64,000 bases of DNA. It comes from Pseudomonas mandelii. GTDB lineage: Bacteria > Pseudomonadota > Gammaproteobacteria > Pseudomonadales > Pseudomonadaceae. Location: assembly GCF_900106065.1 (NCBI RefSeq), contig NZ_LT629796.1, forward strand, positions 4,991,501-5,055,500. Direction: 5' to 3'. The first letter of the stretch is position 1. The number at the start of each line of letters is the position of its first letter. The position numbers were made by a program, and so were the translations under genes. Shown one piece after another: positions 7,867-15,801 of the stretch. The notes beneath the pieces were generated by a model that had not been told where the DNA came from, did no database searches, and saw nothing but the letters and a program-made list of their open reading frames with translations.

Positions 7867-8594
7867 GTTTTGGCGTAAGGATGCTCAAGCTGATCAGGCG
7901 GCAGGAATCTATAAAAGGGTGAGTCACCTCCCTCAGGTGCGAAGCTGCGAGCGAACTCGGGCTTGAGATAACGCTGAATCCCCCAATGAACGTTATTCAA
8001 AAACTCGGCAATTGTGCTGGCATGATAAGCACTGATGTCATCGTGAAAGATGTCATAAATGTCTTTCTGCGCAAGCATCGCTTCGTACAGTTCGACCGGT
8101 TTATCAGCTTTTTTTAGGAGGCGCTGTAATTCTTCAGCGACACCGACAGAGCGTAAAGTGTTGTGCTTGGATATGTTGCCGTCAATCTTAAGTACCAGGT
8201 ATCTAGGAATACGGATTTTTACTTGCAGCGATATAGATCCCAGCCAGGCGTCTACATCAATTTCTGTACGTAACCATTCTGTGAAAGCAATTACTGCATC
8301 CTTGAGACACTGCACTGAGCCGTTTACGTTGAAGCTAGGCTTGGCGCTGATAGCTCTTAATGCTCCTAGATAGGAGGTTGACGGTACAGGTGCTTTCGTG
8401 TCGGTCTGCGATAAAAAGTCTACCAGCGCGATGGAAAAAAACTGCTTGTGGGTCATTGATTTGAATTGGATACTTTGCTCATCTACCTCTCCTACAACCA
8501 TCATGATTTCGTAGTTGACCATTGAGCGGATCAGCTCAATCACGGCGAGTAGATAAACTACTTCCTCCTCCATTTTGTTCATGGAACGATTCAT
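7779..8594 (-). CDS. Unknown 271-residue protein coupled to the cyclase-like gene
   Basis: I do not recognise this protein. I place the start at 8594 (MNRSMNKMEEEVVYLL) because AGAGGGA precedes it, whereas the longer frame from 8636 would begin inside a transcription terminator. It is a soluble, mixed-helical protein with no signal peptide or membrane segment; 'MTHKQFFSIALVDFLSQTD' and 'DIYDIFHDDISAYHASTIAEFLNNVHWGIQ' are amphipathic helical stretches. Its last 88 bases overlap the start of the cyclase-like gene in another frame, so the two are probably made together, by coupling or possibly by frameshifting. Co-location with RES and AbiC-type genes suggests a defence role, which is inference only. 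Confidence 0.65.
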   Translation of the reverse strand: MNRSMNKMEEEVVYLLAVIELIRSMVNYEIMMVVGEVDEQSIQFKSMTHKQFFSIALVDFLSQTDTKAPVPSTSYLGALRAISAKPSFNVNGSVQCLKDAVIAFTEWLRTEIDVDAWLGSISLQVKIRIPRYLVLKIDGNISKHNTLRSVGVAEELQRLLKKADKPVELYEAMLAQKDIYDIFHDDISAYHASTIAEFLNNVHWGIQRYLKPEFARSFAPEGGDSPFYRFLPPDQLEHPYAKTCYWSLMNQIRSEPIFKPFTVTRHLKGNY

Positions 8595-8620
8595 TTGGCG
8601 TAATCCCTCTGTTCGACGTG

Positions 8621-8648
8621 AAAAAAAGCGGCCCATTCCGAGCCGCTT
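8621..8648 (-). terminator. Rho-independent terminator after the 133-aa gene
   Basis: On the minus strand, AAGCGGC (8648-8642) pairs with GCCGCTT (8632-8626) around a nine-base loop and is followed by a run of seven or eight T (8628-8621). It lies 13 bases past the stop of the 133-aa gene and before the preferred start of the 271-aa gene, so it separates their transcripts. Confidence 0.8.
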
Positions 8649-8660
8649 AAAAAGAGAGTA

Positions 8661-9062
8661 CTACTTTGGCGCCTTGGCCCAACGATCAGTTGCGATACCG
8701 ACGGCCACACTCAGGTGTTCCATATGGTGGTAATGATCGGATGACTCATCACCTTTCTCGACCACGGCAACGTCACAGTAGTAGTTACCTGTATTAAAGA
8801 TGGATTGCAGAATTTCGGTAATTCGCGATTCCAATGCCTTGTCCGCTTCTTCCGTCGTGGCTATGTCGACAGCATAAATGCATGCCTTGTCATCGAAATA
8901 AACTCTGACCAGACGGGCCTGTGTACTGTGGTGGTCGATGGTTTTGGCGGCCACGGTCGCTATAAATTTGTGGTCTTCATCGGGGAAGCTTGCTCGAGCC
9001 TCCAGATGAACACGATGCTTTCCGATGGTGAACCATTCTGAGCGGAAACCTTCAACTGGCAT
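8661..9062 (-). CDS. Unknown 133-residue cytoplasmic protein in the cargo block
   Basis: Starts at 9062 (MPVEGFRSEWFTIGKHRVHLEA), with GGAGATT seven bases upstream; the open frame extends 43 codons further but without such a site. The product is acidic, alternates beta strands and helices, and has no membrane segment. 'RLVRVYFDDKACIYAVDIATTEEADKA' and a histidine-rich 'SSDHYHHMEHLSV' near the C-terminus stand out. No known family is recognised. It is closed by its own terminator at 8621-8648, so it is an independent single-gene transcript between the cyclase-like pair and the AbiC-like gene. A small regulator or immunity protein is possible, but this is guesswork. Confidence 0.65.
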   Translation of the reverse strand: MPVEGFRSEWFTIGKHRVHLEARASFPDEDHKFIATVAAKTIDHHSTQARLVRVYFDDKACIYAVDIATTEEADKALESRITEILQSIFNTGNYYCDVAVVEKGDESSDHYHHMEHLSVAVGIATDRWAKAPK

Positions 9063-9367
9063 GGTGAATCTCCTTGTGTATGCGCGTGAGCTCGTTTTAT
9101 AGAGCCTTTTCAGCATTTTTTCGAGCTTTCTAGACAGCGCCGCGCCAGTACCCACCCAATGATTGGGTTGGTGCTTACTGGAAGCTTGCAAAAAAACTCG
9201 TGATCATCGATCTCCGCCCAGCAATACACATGGCTTCCTGCTAGTTAACTAAATATTGCCCCATCTGTTGGCTATATGCCATCATTCAACCAGTTAGACT
9301 TACCGATGTTGCAGCTCGAATAAGTAGGATCGGAAGAATATTTCTTTGTGGATTTCATGGGGCGACT
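9063..9367. other. Divergent intergenic region of the cargo block
   Basis: 305 bases between the 133-aa gene (minus) and the AbiC-like gene (plus). It must hold both promoters. It is AT-rich, but no confident -35/-10 or operator palindrome could be picked by eye. No small gene with a ribosome-binding site is evident. Confidence 0.4.
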
Positions 9368-10411
9368 ATGTGGGTTTGGAAAGTAATGTGGGCACGTGAC
9401 AGTGTCTTTAAGAAATTTTGGGAATATGTGAAGAGAAACCTATTTTTTGTTGGAGTGGCTCTGTTCGCTATAACCGTTTGCAGTATTGTGTTTGGCGTTC
9501 TTTATCTACATTTTTTTCGTGGCGTTAACATCCCTAAAATAGCGGTGGTAAATCACGATACGGCTAGCTATTGGGGGCAGTTGGGTGATTTTGCTGGTGG
9601 TTTTTTGAATCCCTTATTAAGCTTTCTAGCATTAATGGCGGTATTGAAAACCATGGCTTTACAGCGGACCGAGATGAGAGCTGCCCAGCAAGAGGCTAAA
9701 ACGGCGACGCAAGAGCAGAGACAGCAAACAGCTGTATATTCTAGACAGATGTTTGAGTCTACCTTATTTGGAATGCTGGACGTGCACGCAAAGATACTTA
9801 GGGATATTAAATATACCGGCCCGCTAAGTAAACCTCGAGAAGGGCGAGAAGCGATTGACATGATTGTGAAAAGCTTTAAAGAAACTAACGCCTATAAGGG
9901 AGGTATTGCATATCCAGATCTCGTGACGGATGAAAGCATACAGAGCGAAATTGATGCTTTTTGCCAGGAGTGGGTTAGTGCAACTGGTCATTATTTTCGA
10001 AATCTATACTGGATAATGAAAATGATTGACACCAATCAAGATGTACCAATGGAGGATAGAGGCGTCGAGTCTTTATTGTCGAACCAAAAAAGATTTTATA
10101 CAGATTATCTTCGAAAGAGAAGATATACAAATATTGTACGGGCGCAGCTTAGTGAGTCGGAAATGGCTCTGATACAAATAAGTTGTCTTGGTCCCTATGG
10201 GGCGGATCTGAAATATTACGCCGAAATTTATTCTCTATTAAAGCCCCTAGGGAGAGGTTATTTTGGTGGGTGGAAGCGTTACATGTCTAGAAGTTTTAGT
10301 GATGTCGCTTTCTTGGGCTTAGAGAGAATTGATATGGGTACATTGATGAAGGTTAAAAGCGAGTTAGTATCACGTAATGCATCTACGATCAGGAGAAATA
10401 TGGTTACCTGA
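9368..10411 (+). CDS. Putative phage abortive infection membrane protein (putAbiC family)
   Basis: A 347-residue protein with two N-terminal membrane segments (about 25-47 and 77-95) flanking 'YWGQLGDFAGGFLNPLLSF', a signature of the putative AbiC family. A coiled coil follows ('LQRTEMRAAQQEAKTATQEQ', about 97-120), then 'FESTLFGMLDVHAKILRDI', the family's 'FE.tfF.ml.lh..i' pattern. Proteins of this type occur in abortive-infection systems, where a membrane protein aborts phage growth by host shutdown. An in-frame ATG at residue 7 is an alternative start. Low GC and single-gene orientation next to the gpG-like gene mark it as cargo, not virion, DNA. Confidence 0.75.
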   Translation: MWVWKVMWARDSVFKKFWEYVKRNLFFVGVALFAITVCSIVFGVLYLHFFRGVNIPKIAVVNHDTASYWGQLGDFAGGFLNPLLSFLALMAVLKTMALQRTEMRAAQQEAKTATQEQRQQTAVYSRQMFESTLFGMLDVHAKILRDIKYTGPLSKPREGREAIDMIVKSFKETNAYKGGIAYPDLVTDESIQSEIDAFCQEWVSATGHYFRNLYWIMKMIDTNQDVPMEDRGVESLLSNQKRFYTDYLRKRRYTNIVRAQLSESEMALIQISCLGPYGADLKYYAEIYSLLKPLGRGYFGGWKRYMSRSFSDVAFLGLERIDMGTLMKVKSELVSRNASTIRRNMVT

Positions 10412-10498
10412 ATCGGTAAGCCCCCCCAAAATAATACGTGAAAGTATTTACGTGTGTTTACGGGGGTGACGTTCATGTGCCGCATGATCTGCTGGCCG

Positions 10499-10975
10499 TT
10501 AAGGACGAGCTGCTTTCCTTAAGTGGTTTAGTGCTAACTCTAAGATGACCTCGTTGGCTTCCGATTGTAGGTTGCCTGCCGCATCCATAGGCAAGTACGG
10601 CCGACCTGGGATGTCGCCCCACAGATGCGGAAAGTTTACCTGCTCCCCACCGAACTGCATCATGGCCGCATGGGGTTTGTTACTGCCAACCAGGGCTGAG
10701 CTGTCGGTGGCGTGTGTGGTGATTGAGGCGGCCAGTCCGGCAGCGCTGACTTGTAGGATCTGACCGGGCCAATTGCCGTTTTTTGACCGCCGCTTGGTGG
10801 TGGTGTCGGACAGTTCGGTCCATTCTGGACGACCTTCATTTTCAAAGTTTTGTTCGGTTTGGCTGGCGAGTTCGGCGGCGATGCCGCGCATGAGTGGCGC
10901 GAGGTCACCGATGGCCCATTCCACTTTGTTTAGGGTTTGTTGTAGGTGGTGATGTTCTAGTTCGATGGTGAACAT
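10499..10975 (-). CDS. Phage virion morphogenesis protein (Mu gpG-like)
   Basis: A 158-residue protein starting MFTIELEHHHLQQTLNKVEWAIGDLAPLMRGI; the open frame continues upstream for 32 codons, but that part is REP-like DNA. 'FENEGRPEWTELSDTTTKRRSKNG' (about 43-66) and 'VGSNKPHAAMMQFGG' are hallmark stretches of the virion morphogenesis (tail completion) family. In Mu-like phages this gene directly precedes the protease gene; here six cargo genes intervene. No portal, minor head or terminase gene lies on the other side, where host-type sequence begins within about 100 bases. Confidence 0.85.
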   Translation of the reverse strand: MFTIELEHHHLQQTLNKVEWAIGDLAPLMRGIAAELASQTEQNFENEGRPEWTELSDTTTKRRSKNGNWPGQILQVSAAGLAASITTHATDSSALVGSNKPHAAMMQFGGEQVNFPHLWGDIPGRPYLPMDAAGNLQSEANEVILELALNHLRKAARP

Positions 10976-11021
10976 GGCGGGCCTGCTCGATCTTGGGTGT
11001 GTCAGAGAAAATGGGTATGGC

Positions 11022-11082
11022 TGAGTTTTGGGTCTGCTGCGCAGCCCAACGGGGGCAAGCCCCCTCGCCACAGGTTTTGTGT
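11022..11082. repeat. Partial REP-type sequence at the prophage/host edge
   Basis: Contains CAAGCCCCCTCGCCACAGG and GCTGCGCAGCCCAACGGGGG, matching one arm of the GGGAGCAAGCTCCCTCGCCACA repeat class found complete at 23133-23239 and 38096-38192. A second partial copy lies around 11630-11670. These partial repeats mark the point where phage genes stop. Confidence 0.6.
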
Positions 11083-11206
11083 GGGCTGCTGCGTTCCCTT
11101 CAATTTAGCGAGTTTGTCAGCTTGTGTTTTAGGGCCTCGGCCAGGCCAGTGCCGGGGGCGTGATTGAAACGGGTTGCAGCCTCACTCTTAGATGAGGTTA
11201 GAGCCA

Positions 11207-11566
11207 ATGTTCAAGGTAACACCCAACCCACCGGACACCGATCCGGTCTCTCCCTACGAACCTGATTCAAAGAAGCTCAACGAAGCCGCCGAGCGGGCAC
11301 TCGATTTCCACTTCCCGTCGAATGCCGACATCAAAGCCACCCCGCGAATACGCAGCAGCCTGTTTTCCGTGGACCCCGAAGCCACGGCCGAAACGCTGGC
11401 GGTGTATCTGGTCGAGACGCTGGCCTCGGTCGATGTGATGGTCCATCAGTTGGTGGATCATCTGGAGGGTGAGTCGCGTTATGCGCTGCTGGGTATTTCC
11501 AACAGCATCATGATGGCGGAGATTACGGCGAACCGGGTATTGGATAGGATTGATCTGTCCAAGTAG
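11207..11566 (+). CDS. DUF6124-type Pseudomonas protein
   Basis: A 119-residue protein beginning MFKVTPNPPDTDPVSPYEPDSKKLNEAAERALD, the recognisable opening of a small family common in Pseudomonas (annotated DUF3077/DUF6124). The start at 11207 is chosen from this opening and a GAGG upstream; a start five codons earlier is possible. Family members are often single genes in variable spots near mobile DNA, with no assigned function. The C-terminal half is helical ('LAVYLVETLASVDVMVHQLVDHLEG'). Confidence 0.8.
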   Translation: MFKVTPNPPDTDPVSPYEPDSKKLNEAAERALDFHFPSNADIKATPRIRSSLFSVDPEATAETLAVYLVETLASVDVMVHQLVDHLEGESRYALLGISNSIMMAEITANRVLDRIDLSK

Positions 11567-11754
11567 GTGCGGTTTGTCGGGGTGAGTGGCAACTGATGTT
11601 GGGGTGTGCAGCGGTGCCTTTTTTGGGGCCGCTGCGCGACCCAGCGGGAGCAAGCGCCCTCGCCACAGGTGTTTCTCGCCTGTGGGATTTCTGGCTGAAG
11701 TACCATGACGTCTTTGTAGTGTTCAGCGACTTCCTTTGCCGAGTTCATCAATCC

Positions 11755-13569
11755 ATGCCTGCGGCACTTTCCCGTTTCACCTCATTACTCGACCAGGCCC
11801 GGCGCGCCTTGCTCCTGGTCTGGGGCACTTCTCGCGGGCTGTTTCTCGGCCTCGTGCTGGCGACCCTGATCGCCGGTGTCCTTCCGGCGCTGGCCGCGTG
11901 GCTGGGCCAGCGCATCGTTGACGCAGTGGTTTTCGCCATGCAATTGCACGCGCAGCAGGGCAGTGCGCCGTTGTGGCCGGTGGTGCGTTACGTGTTGTTC
12001 GAGGCGGGCGTGCTGGCGTTGTTGTCCGGGACGCAGCGGGCGTTGTCGGTTCAGCAGTCGTTGTTGCGGGTGCAGTTGGGGCAGAAGGTCAACACGATGA
12101 TTCTGGAGAAGGCCCAGACGTTGTCGCTGGTGCAGTTCGAGAATTCCGAGTTTTACGACAAGTTGGTGCGGGTGCGGCGCGAAGCGTCGACCCGGCCTTT
12201 GGCGTTGGTGATGAAGTCGCTGGGGCTGGTCCAGAACCTGATCGTGTTGATCAGCTTCGGCGTGTTGCTGGTGCATTTTTCGCCCTGGGCGCTGGTGTTG
12301 CTGGTGGTCGGCGCATTGCCGGTGTTTTTCGCCGAGGCGCATTTTTCCGGGGATGCGTTCCGGCTGTTCACGCGGCGGGCGCCGGAAAGTCGGCAGCAGA
12401 ACTACATCGAGACGCTGCTCTCCCACGAGGGCTACATCAAAGAGGTCAAGCTGTTCGGCTTCGCGCCGCTGCTGTTGAAGCGCTATCGCGAGACGTTTGC
12501 TCGCCTGTATGCCGAAGACCGGCGGCTGACGTTGCGCCGCGATGGCTGGGGATTTGTGCTGGGGTTGCTCGGCACGGGGGCGTTTTACCTGGCCTATGCG
12601 TGGGTGGTGGTCGATACCGTCCACGGCCAGATCAGCCTCGGGCAGATGACCATGTACCTGGTGCTGTTCAAGCAGGGGCAAACGGCGGTGAGCAACAGTT
12701 TGAGCGCCATCAGCGGCCTCTACGAGGATGGGCTTTACCTGTCGAGCCTCTACGAATACCTCGCCGAGCCGGTGGTGGCCGATGCTGGGCATCTCACGGT
12801 GGGCGCCGTGCCCGGCGATGGTTTGCGATTCGAGAACGTTGGTTTTCGTTATCCGGGGGCGAGCCGCGCGGCCCTTGAAGGCATCGACTTGCACCTGGTG
12901 CCGGGGCACAGCCTGGCGCTGGTGGGGGAGAACGGTTCGGGCAAGACCACGCTGATCAAGTTGCTGGCCCGTCTGTATCGCCCCGATCACGGGCGCATTC
13001 TGCTCGACGGCAGCGATTTGCAGGCCTGGGAAGAAGACGCGCTACGCCGGCGCATCGGCGTGATTTTTCAGGATTACATCCGCTATCAGTTTTCCGTCGG
13101 CGAGAACATCGGCGTCGGCGACACGCTGGCGTTCAACGATGAGCAACGCTGGAAAGAAGCGGCCACCGAAGGCATGGCCGCGCCGTTCATCGAGGGGCTG
13201 GATCGAGGCTACGCCACTCAACTGGGCCGCTGGTTTGCCGGTGGCCAGGAGTTGTCCGGGGGGCAGTGGCAGAAGATTGCCTTGTCCCGCGCTTACATGC
13301 GCCGTAACGCCGACATCCTGATTCTGGACGAGCCGACCTCGGCACTCGACCCGGCAGCGGAAGCGGCGGTGTTCGAGCATTTCAGCCAGCACACCGAAGG
13401 CCGCATGACGCTGCTGATCTCGCACCGATTTTCCAGCGTGCGCAACGCCGACCACATCATCGTGCTGGATCAGGGGGCGATCCTTGAGCGTGGCGATCAC
13501 GGCAGTCTGGTGGAGGCGGGCGGGCGTTATGCGCAGTTGTTCAACCTGCAAGCCCAGGGTTACCGCTAG
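11755..13569 (+). CDS. ABC exporter, fused membrane and ATPase subunits
   Basis: A 604-residue half-transporter. The N-terminal ~320 residues hold about six membrane segments. The nucleotide-binding domain follows, with Walker A GENGSGKTT (about 391), signature LSGGQ (about 500), Walker B ILILDEPTSALD (about 522) and H-loop LLISHR. The product would work as a homodimer exporting a lipid, drug or peptide across the inner membrane; the substrate cannot be read from sequence. The start at 11755 is chosen because the longer frame includes REP-like DNA; its ribosome-binding site is weak. The 3' end overlaps the convergent hydrolase gene by 29 bases. Confidence 0.9.
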   Translation: MPAALSRFTSLLDQARRALLLVWGTSRGLFLGLVLATLIAGVLPALAAWLGQRIVDAVVFAMQLHAQQGSAPLWPVVRYVLFEAGVLALLSGTQRALSVQQSLLRVQLGQKVNTMILEKAQTLSLVQFENSEFYDKLVRVRREASTRPLALVMKSLGLVQNLIVLISFGVLLVHFSPWALVLLVVGALPVFFAEAHFSGDAFRLFTRRAPESRQQNYIETLLSHEGYIKEVKLFGFAPLLLKRYRETFARLYAEDRRLTLRRDGWGFVLGLLGTGAFYLAYAWVVVDTVHGQISLGQMTMYLVLFKQGQTAVSNSLSAISGLYEDGLYLSSLYEYLAEPVVADAGHLTVGAVPGDGLRFENVGFRYPGASRAALEGIDLHLVPGHSLALVGENGSGKTTLIKLLARLYRPDHGRILLDGSDLQAWEEDALRRRIGVIFQDYIRYQFSVGENIGVGDTLAFNDEQRWKEAATEGMAAPFIEGLDRGYATQLGRWFAGGQELSGGQWQKIALSRAYMRRNADILILDEPTSALDPAAEAAVFEHFSQHTEGRMTLLISHRFSSVRNADHIIVLDQGAILERGDHGSLVEAGGRYAQLFNLQAQGYR

Positions 13570-14494
13570 GCCCGGCGATCTGCGGTGGTTTTGCTTTCAT
13601 CAGGCCTTCGAGTGCCTGGCGGTATTGGCTGCCACCCCGGCTCATGCTGTTGTTGTGCGTGCCGCCGGGGATCAACAGCAGACGCTTGGGTTCGCTGGCG
13701 GCGTTGAACAGCTGCTGGCTGAACCGCGAGGGCATGAACGGGTCGGCCAGGCCATGCACCACCAGGAGCGGCATGTCGATGTCGACGATCTTGTCGATGG
13801 AATCGAATTTCTGCGACAGCAGCCAGCGCACCGGCAACCATTTCACCGGCAGGTTGCTGTCGGCCACCTGCGCCACGGCATCGCCTAGCGAGGTGAACGT
13901 GGACTCGATCACCAGACCGCGCACCGGTATCGGGTTGCGTTTTTTTTTCGCCTGCGCCGCCAGGTCTGCCGCGAGGTCGATGGCCACCGCGCCGCCCAGT
14001 GAATGGCCATAGATCAGGCGCTTGTTGGCGTCCGGTTGCATCGTCTTGAAGCGCTCCCAGGCGACGCGGGCGTCCTCGTAGACACTGGCTTCCGACGGCA
14101 GGTCCCCCTTGCTCTGGCCGAAGCCGCGGTAGTCGATGGCCAGCACCGAATAACCCATCGCCCGCAACTGCTCGATGCGGAACGCCTGGCCCGTCAGGTT
14201 CCAGCGCACGCCATGCAAATACAGGATCGACGGTGCATCGCGACGCGCGGCCGGCCACCACCAGGCATGCAGGTTTTGCCCGGCCTTGAAGCTGGCAGGC
14301 TTGATATCGAATTCCTGGACGTCTGTTGGCAAACCGCGATACCAGCCGGCGGTGCCCGGCTCGATGCGGAACAACAGCTCACGCTCTTTGTATTTAAGTG
14401 CGCCGCACCCGACGGGCAAGCCGACGACCAGCGTGGCCATGCACAGCCAGGGCAACCAGCGGCGGCTTATGCGGCTCTTCAGGTTTGAAAACAT
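13541..14494 (-). CDS. Alpha/beta hydrolase, membrane-anchored or exported
   Basis: A 317-residue protein with a positively charged N-terminus and hydrophobic stretch ending LPVGC (residues 26-30), possibly a lipoprotein signal. The core has 'LYLHGVRWNLTGQ', nucleophile motif GHSLGG (Ser about 165), acid 'VVHGLADPFMPS' and a late His in 'PGGTHNNS', the complete triad of S33/BAAT-like serine hydrolases. The substrate is unknown; relatives act on esters or peptides in the periplasm. It is a single gene convergent with the ABC exporter. Confidence 0.85.
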   Translation of the reverse strand: MFSNLKSRISRRWLPWLCMATLVVGLPVGCGALKYKERELLFRIEPGTAGWYRGLPTDVQEFDIKPASFKAGQNLHAWWWPAARRDAPSILYLHGVRWNLTGQAFRIEQLRAMGYSVLAIDYRGFGQSKGDLPSEASVYEDARVAWERFKTMQPDANKRLIYGHSLGGAVAIDLAADLAAQAKKKRNPIPVRGLVIESTFTSLGDAVAQVADSNLPVKWLPVRWLLSQKFDSIDKIVDIDMPLLVVHGLADPFMPSRFSQQLFNAASEPKRLLLIPGGTHNNSMSRGGSQYRQALEGLMKAKPPQIAGPSGNPGLAG

Positions 14495-14610
14495 GCAGGC
14501 GGCCTGAGGGTGAAAAGGAAAGTTCGGGTTTTAACAGATGCGTGGGGGAGGTGGGGATAAATTCGACAGTCGTATCAAGGGCCCGGATCAGTCGGTGATG
14601 CGTAGGGCCC

Positions 14611-14676
14611 CATCGCGAGCAGGCTCACTCCTACAGGGGAACGCATTCCAATGTGTAAGCGAGCCTGCTCGCGATG
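14611..14676. repeat. REP inverted pair (REPIN-like)
   Basis: CATCGCGAGCAGGCTC (14611-14626) is repeated inverted as GAGCCTGCTCGCGATG (14661-14676). This is the most common intergenic repeat class in the window and is typical of fluorescent pseudomonads. Confidence 0.9.
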
Positions 14677-14762
14677 ACGTCCCTTCTGCCCACGCATCTC
14701 GCAAAGCCATTCGTCTTTGCCTCAAACCACGCTCAACAAAAAGATTGAATAATCACACAAAA

Positions 14763-14778
14763 TGTTATTTAAATAACA
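14763..14778. promoter_or_regulatory. Palindromic operator before the deoxyribose kinase gene
   Basis: TGTTATTTAAATAACA is a perfect 16-base palindrome 52 bases before the kinase start. A near-identical copy lies between the divergent DeoR-type repressor and aldolase genes (18970-18985). Shared placement at both promoters of one pathway makes it the likely repressor-binding site. Confidence 0.8.
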
Positions 14779-14830
14779 AAACAACAACGTCCAGCATCAG
14801 TCTGGCAAGCCGGATCAAGGTGGGATAGCA

Positions 14831-15757
14831 ATGAGCAAGATCGCAGTCATCGGCAGCAATATGGTGGATCTGATCACCTACATCGACCGCATGCCGGCCC
14901 AGGGTGAGACGCTCGAAGCGCCGGGGTTTGCCCTCGGGTGCGGCGGCAAGGGCGCCAATCAGGCGGTTGCCGCGGCGAAGCTCGGGGCGGATGTGCTGAT
15001 GCTCACCAAGGTCGGCGATGACATGTTTGCCGACAACACCCTGGCCAATTTCCAGCGTTTTGGTATCGACACCCGTTACGTGCAACGCGTGCCCGGCGTG
15101 TCCAGCGGTGTGGCGCCGATCTTCGTCCAGGCCGACTCGCACAACAGCATCCTCATCGTCAAAGGCGCCAACGCGCACCTGGTTCCGGCGGATATCGACG
15201 CGGCGGCCCAGGCGTTGCGCGAGTGCTCGCTGATCGTTCTGCAGCTGGAAATCAATGTCGACACCGCTTACCACGCCATCGAATTCGGCCGCGCGCACAA
15301 CATTCCAGTCTTGCTCAACCCGGCGCCAGCGTTGTCCGGCCTGAGCCGTGAGCATTTGGCGCACCTGGATTTCCTGGTGCCCAACGAATCCGAGCTGGCG
15401 CTGATCACCGGCCAGGTCGTGGACTCCCCGGCGTCGGCCCATAAAGCCGCCCAGACCTTGGTCGCCGACGGCATTCGCCACGTCATCGTGACCCTCGGCC
15501 AGCAAGGCGCGCTGTACGTCGGCGAGGAAGGCGAGTTCCAGATTCCCGGCCTGTCGGTTGCCGCGCGCGACACCACCGGCGCAGGGGATGCCTTCATCGG
15601 TTGCTTCATTCATCACTGGAGCCGCGACCGCGACATCCGCGCCGCCATGACCCAGGCCGTGGCGTATTCCGCCTGCTCGGTCACCGGCCTGGGCACCCAG
15701 ACCTCCTACCCGGACGCCACTGCATTCGCTGAATTCCAGCGCCAGCTCGGCGCTTGA
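14831..15757 (+). CDS. deoK: Ribokinase-family sugar kinase, probable 2-deoxyribokinase
   Basis: A 308-residue PfkB-family kinase. The N-terminal signature 'GCGGKGANQAVAAAKLG' (about 37-53) binds sugar, and 'DTTGAGDAFIGCF' (about 250-262) holds the catalytic Asp and anion hole. Overall it looks like ribokinase. The neighbours (FucP-type permease, DUF4432 protein, DeoR repressor and deoxyribose-phosphate aldolase) match the deoQKPX plus deoC set known for 2-deoxyribose use in Salmonella, so phosphorylation of deoxyribose to deoxyribose 5-phosphate is the best reading. Ribose as substrate cannot be excluded from sequence alone. Confidence 0.85.
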   Translation: MSKIAVIGSNMVDLITYIDRMPAQGETLEAPGFALGCGGKGANQAVAAAKLGADVLMLTKVGDDMFADNTLANFQRFGIDTRYVQRVPGVSSGVAPIFVQADSHNSILIVKGANAHLVPADIDAAAQALRECSLIVLQLEINVDTAYHAIEFGRAHNIPVLLNPAPALSGLSREHLAHLDFLVPNESELALITGQVVDSPASAHKAAQTLVADGIRHVIVTLGQQGALYVGEEGEFQIPGLSVAARDTTGAGDAFIGCFIHHWSRDRDIRAAMTQAVAYSACSVTGLGTQTSYPDATAFAEFQRQLGA

Positions 15758-15801
15758 AATCGAGCTGATTCACCCCTCACCACTCACCACGGAGAACAAC
15801 A

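Larger units (their letters stand above)
14495..14830. other. Intergenic region upstream of the deoxyribose operon
   Basis: 336 bases holding a REP inverted pair (14611-14676) and, nearer the kinase gene, the palindromic operator at 14763-14778. No additional gene is apparent. An AT-rich stretch 14743-14785 around the palindrome is the likely promoter region of the deo operon. Confidence 0.7.

Noticed and set aside
6796..10411. Complete Pycsar system
   Set aside because: The cyclase-like protein lacks apparent transition-state residues, and the membrane protein is putAbiC-like with no visible cyclic-nucleotide-binding domain, so the named system cannot be claimed.
3733..10498. Direct repeats marking the cargo insertion
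   Set aside because: Comparison of the junctions near 3,733-3,850 and 10,412-10,498 by eye showed no convincing shared direct repeat or attachment site.
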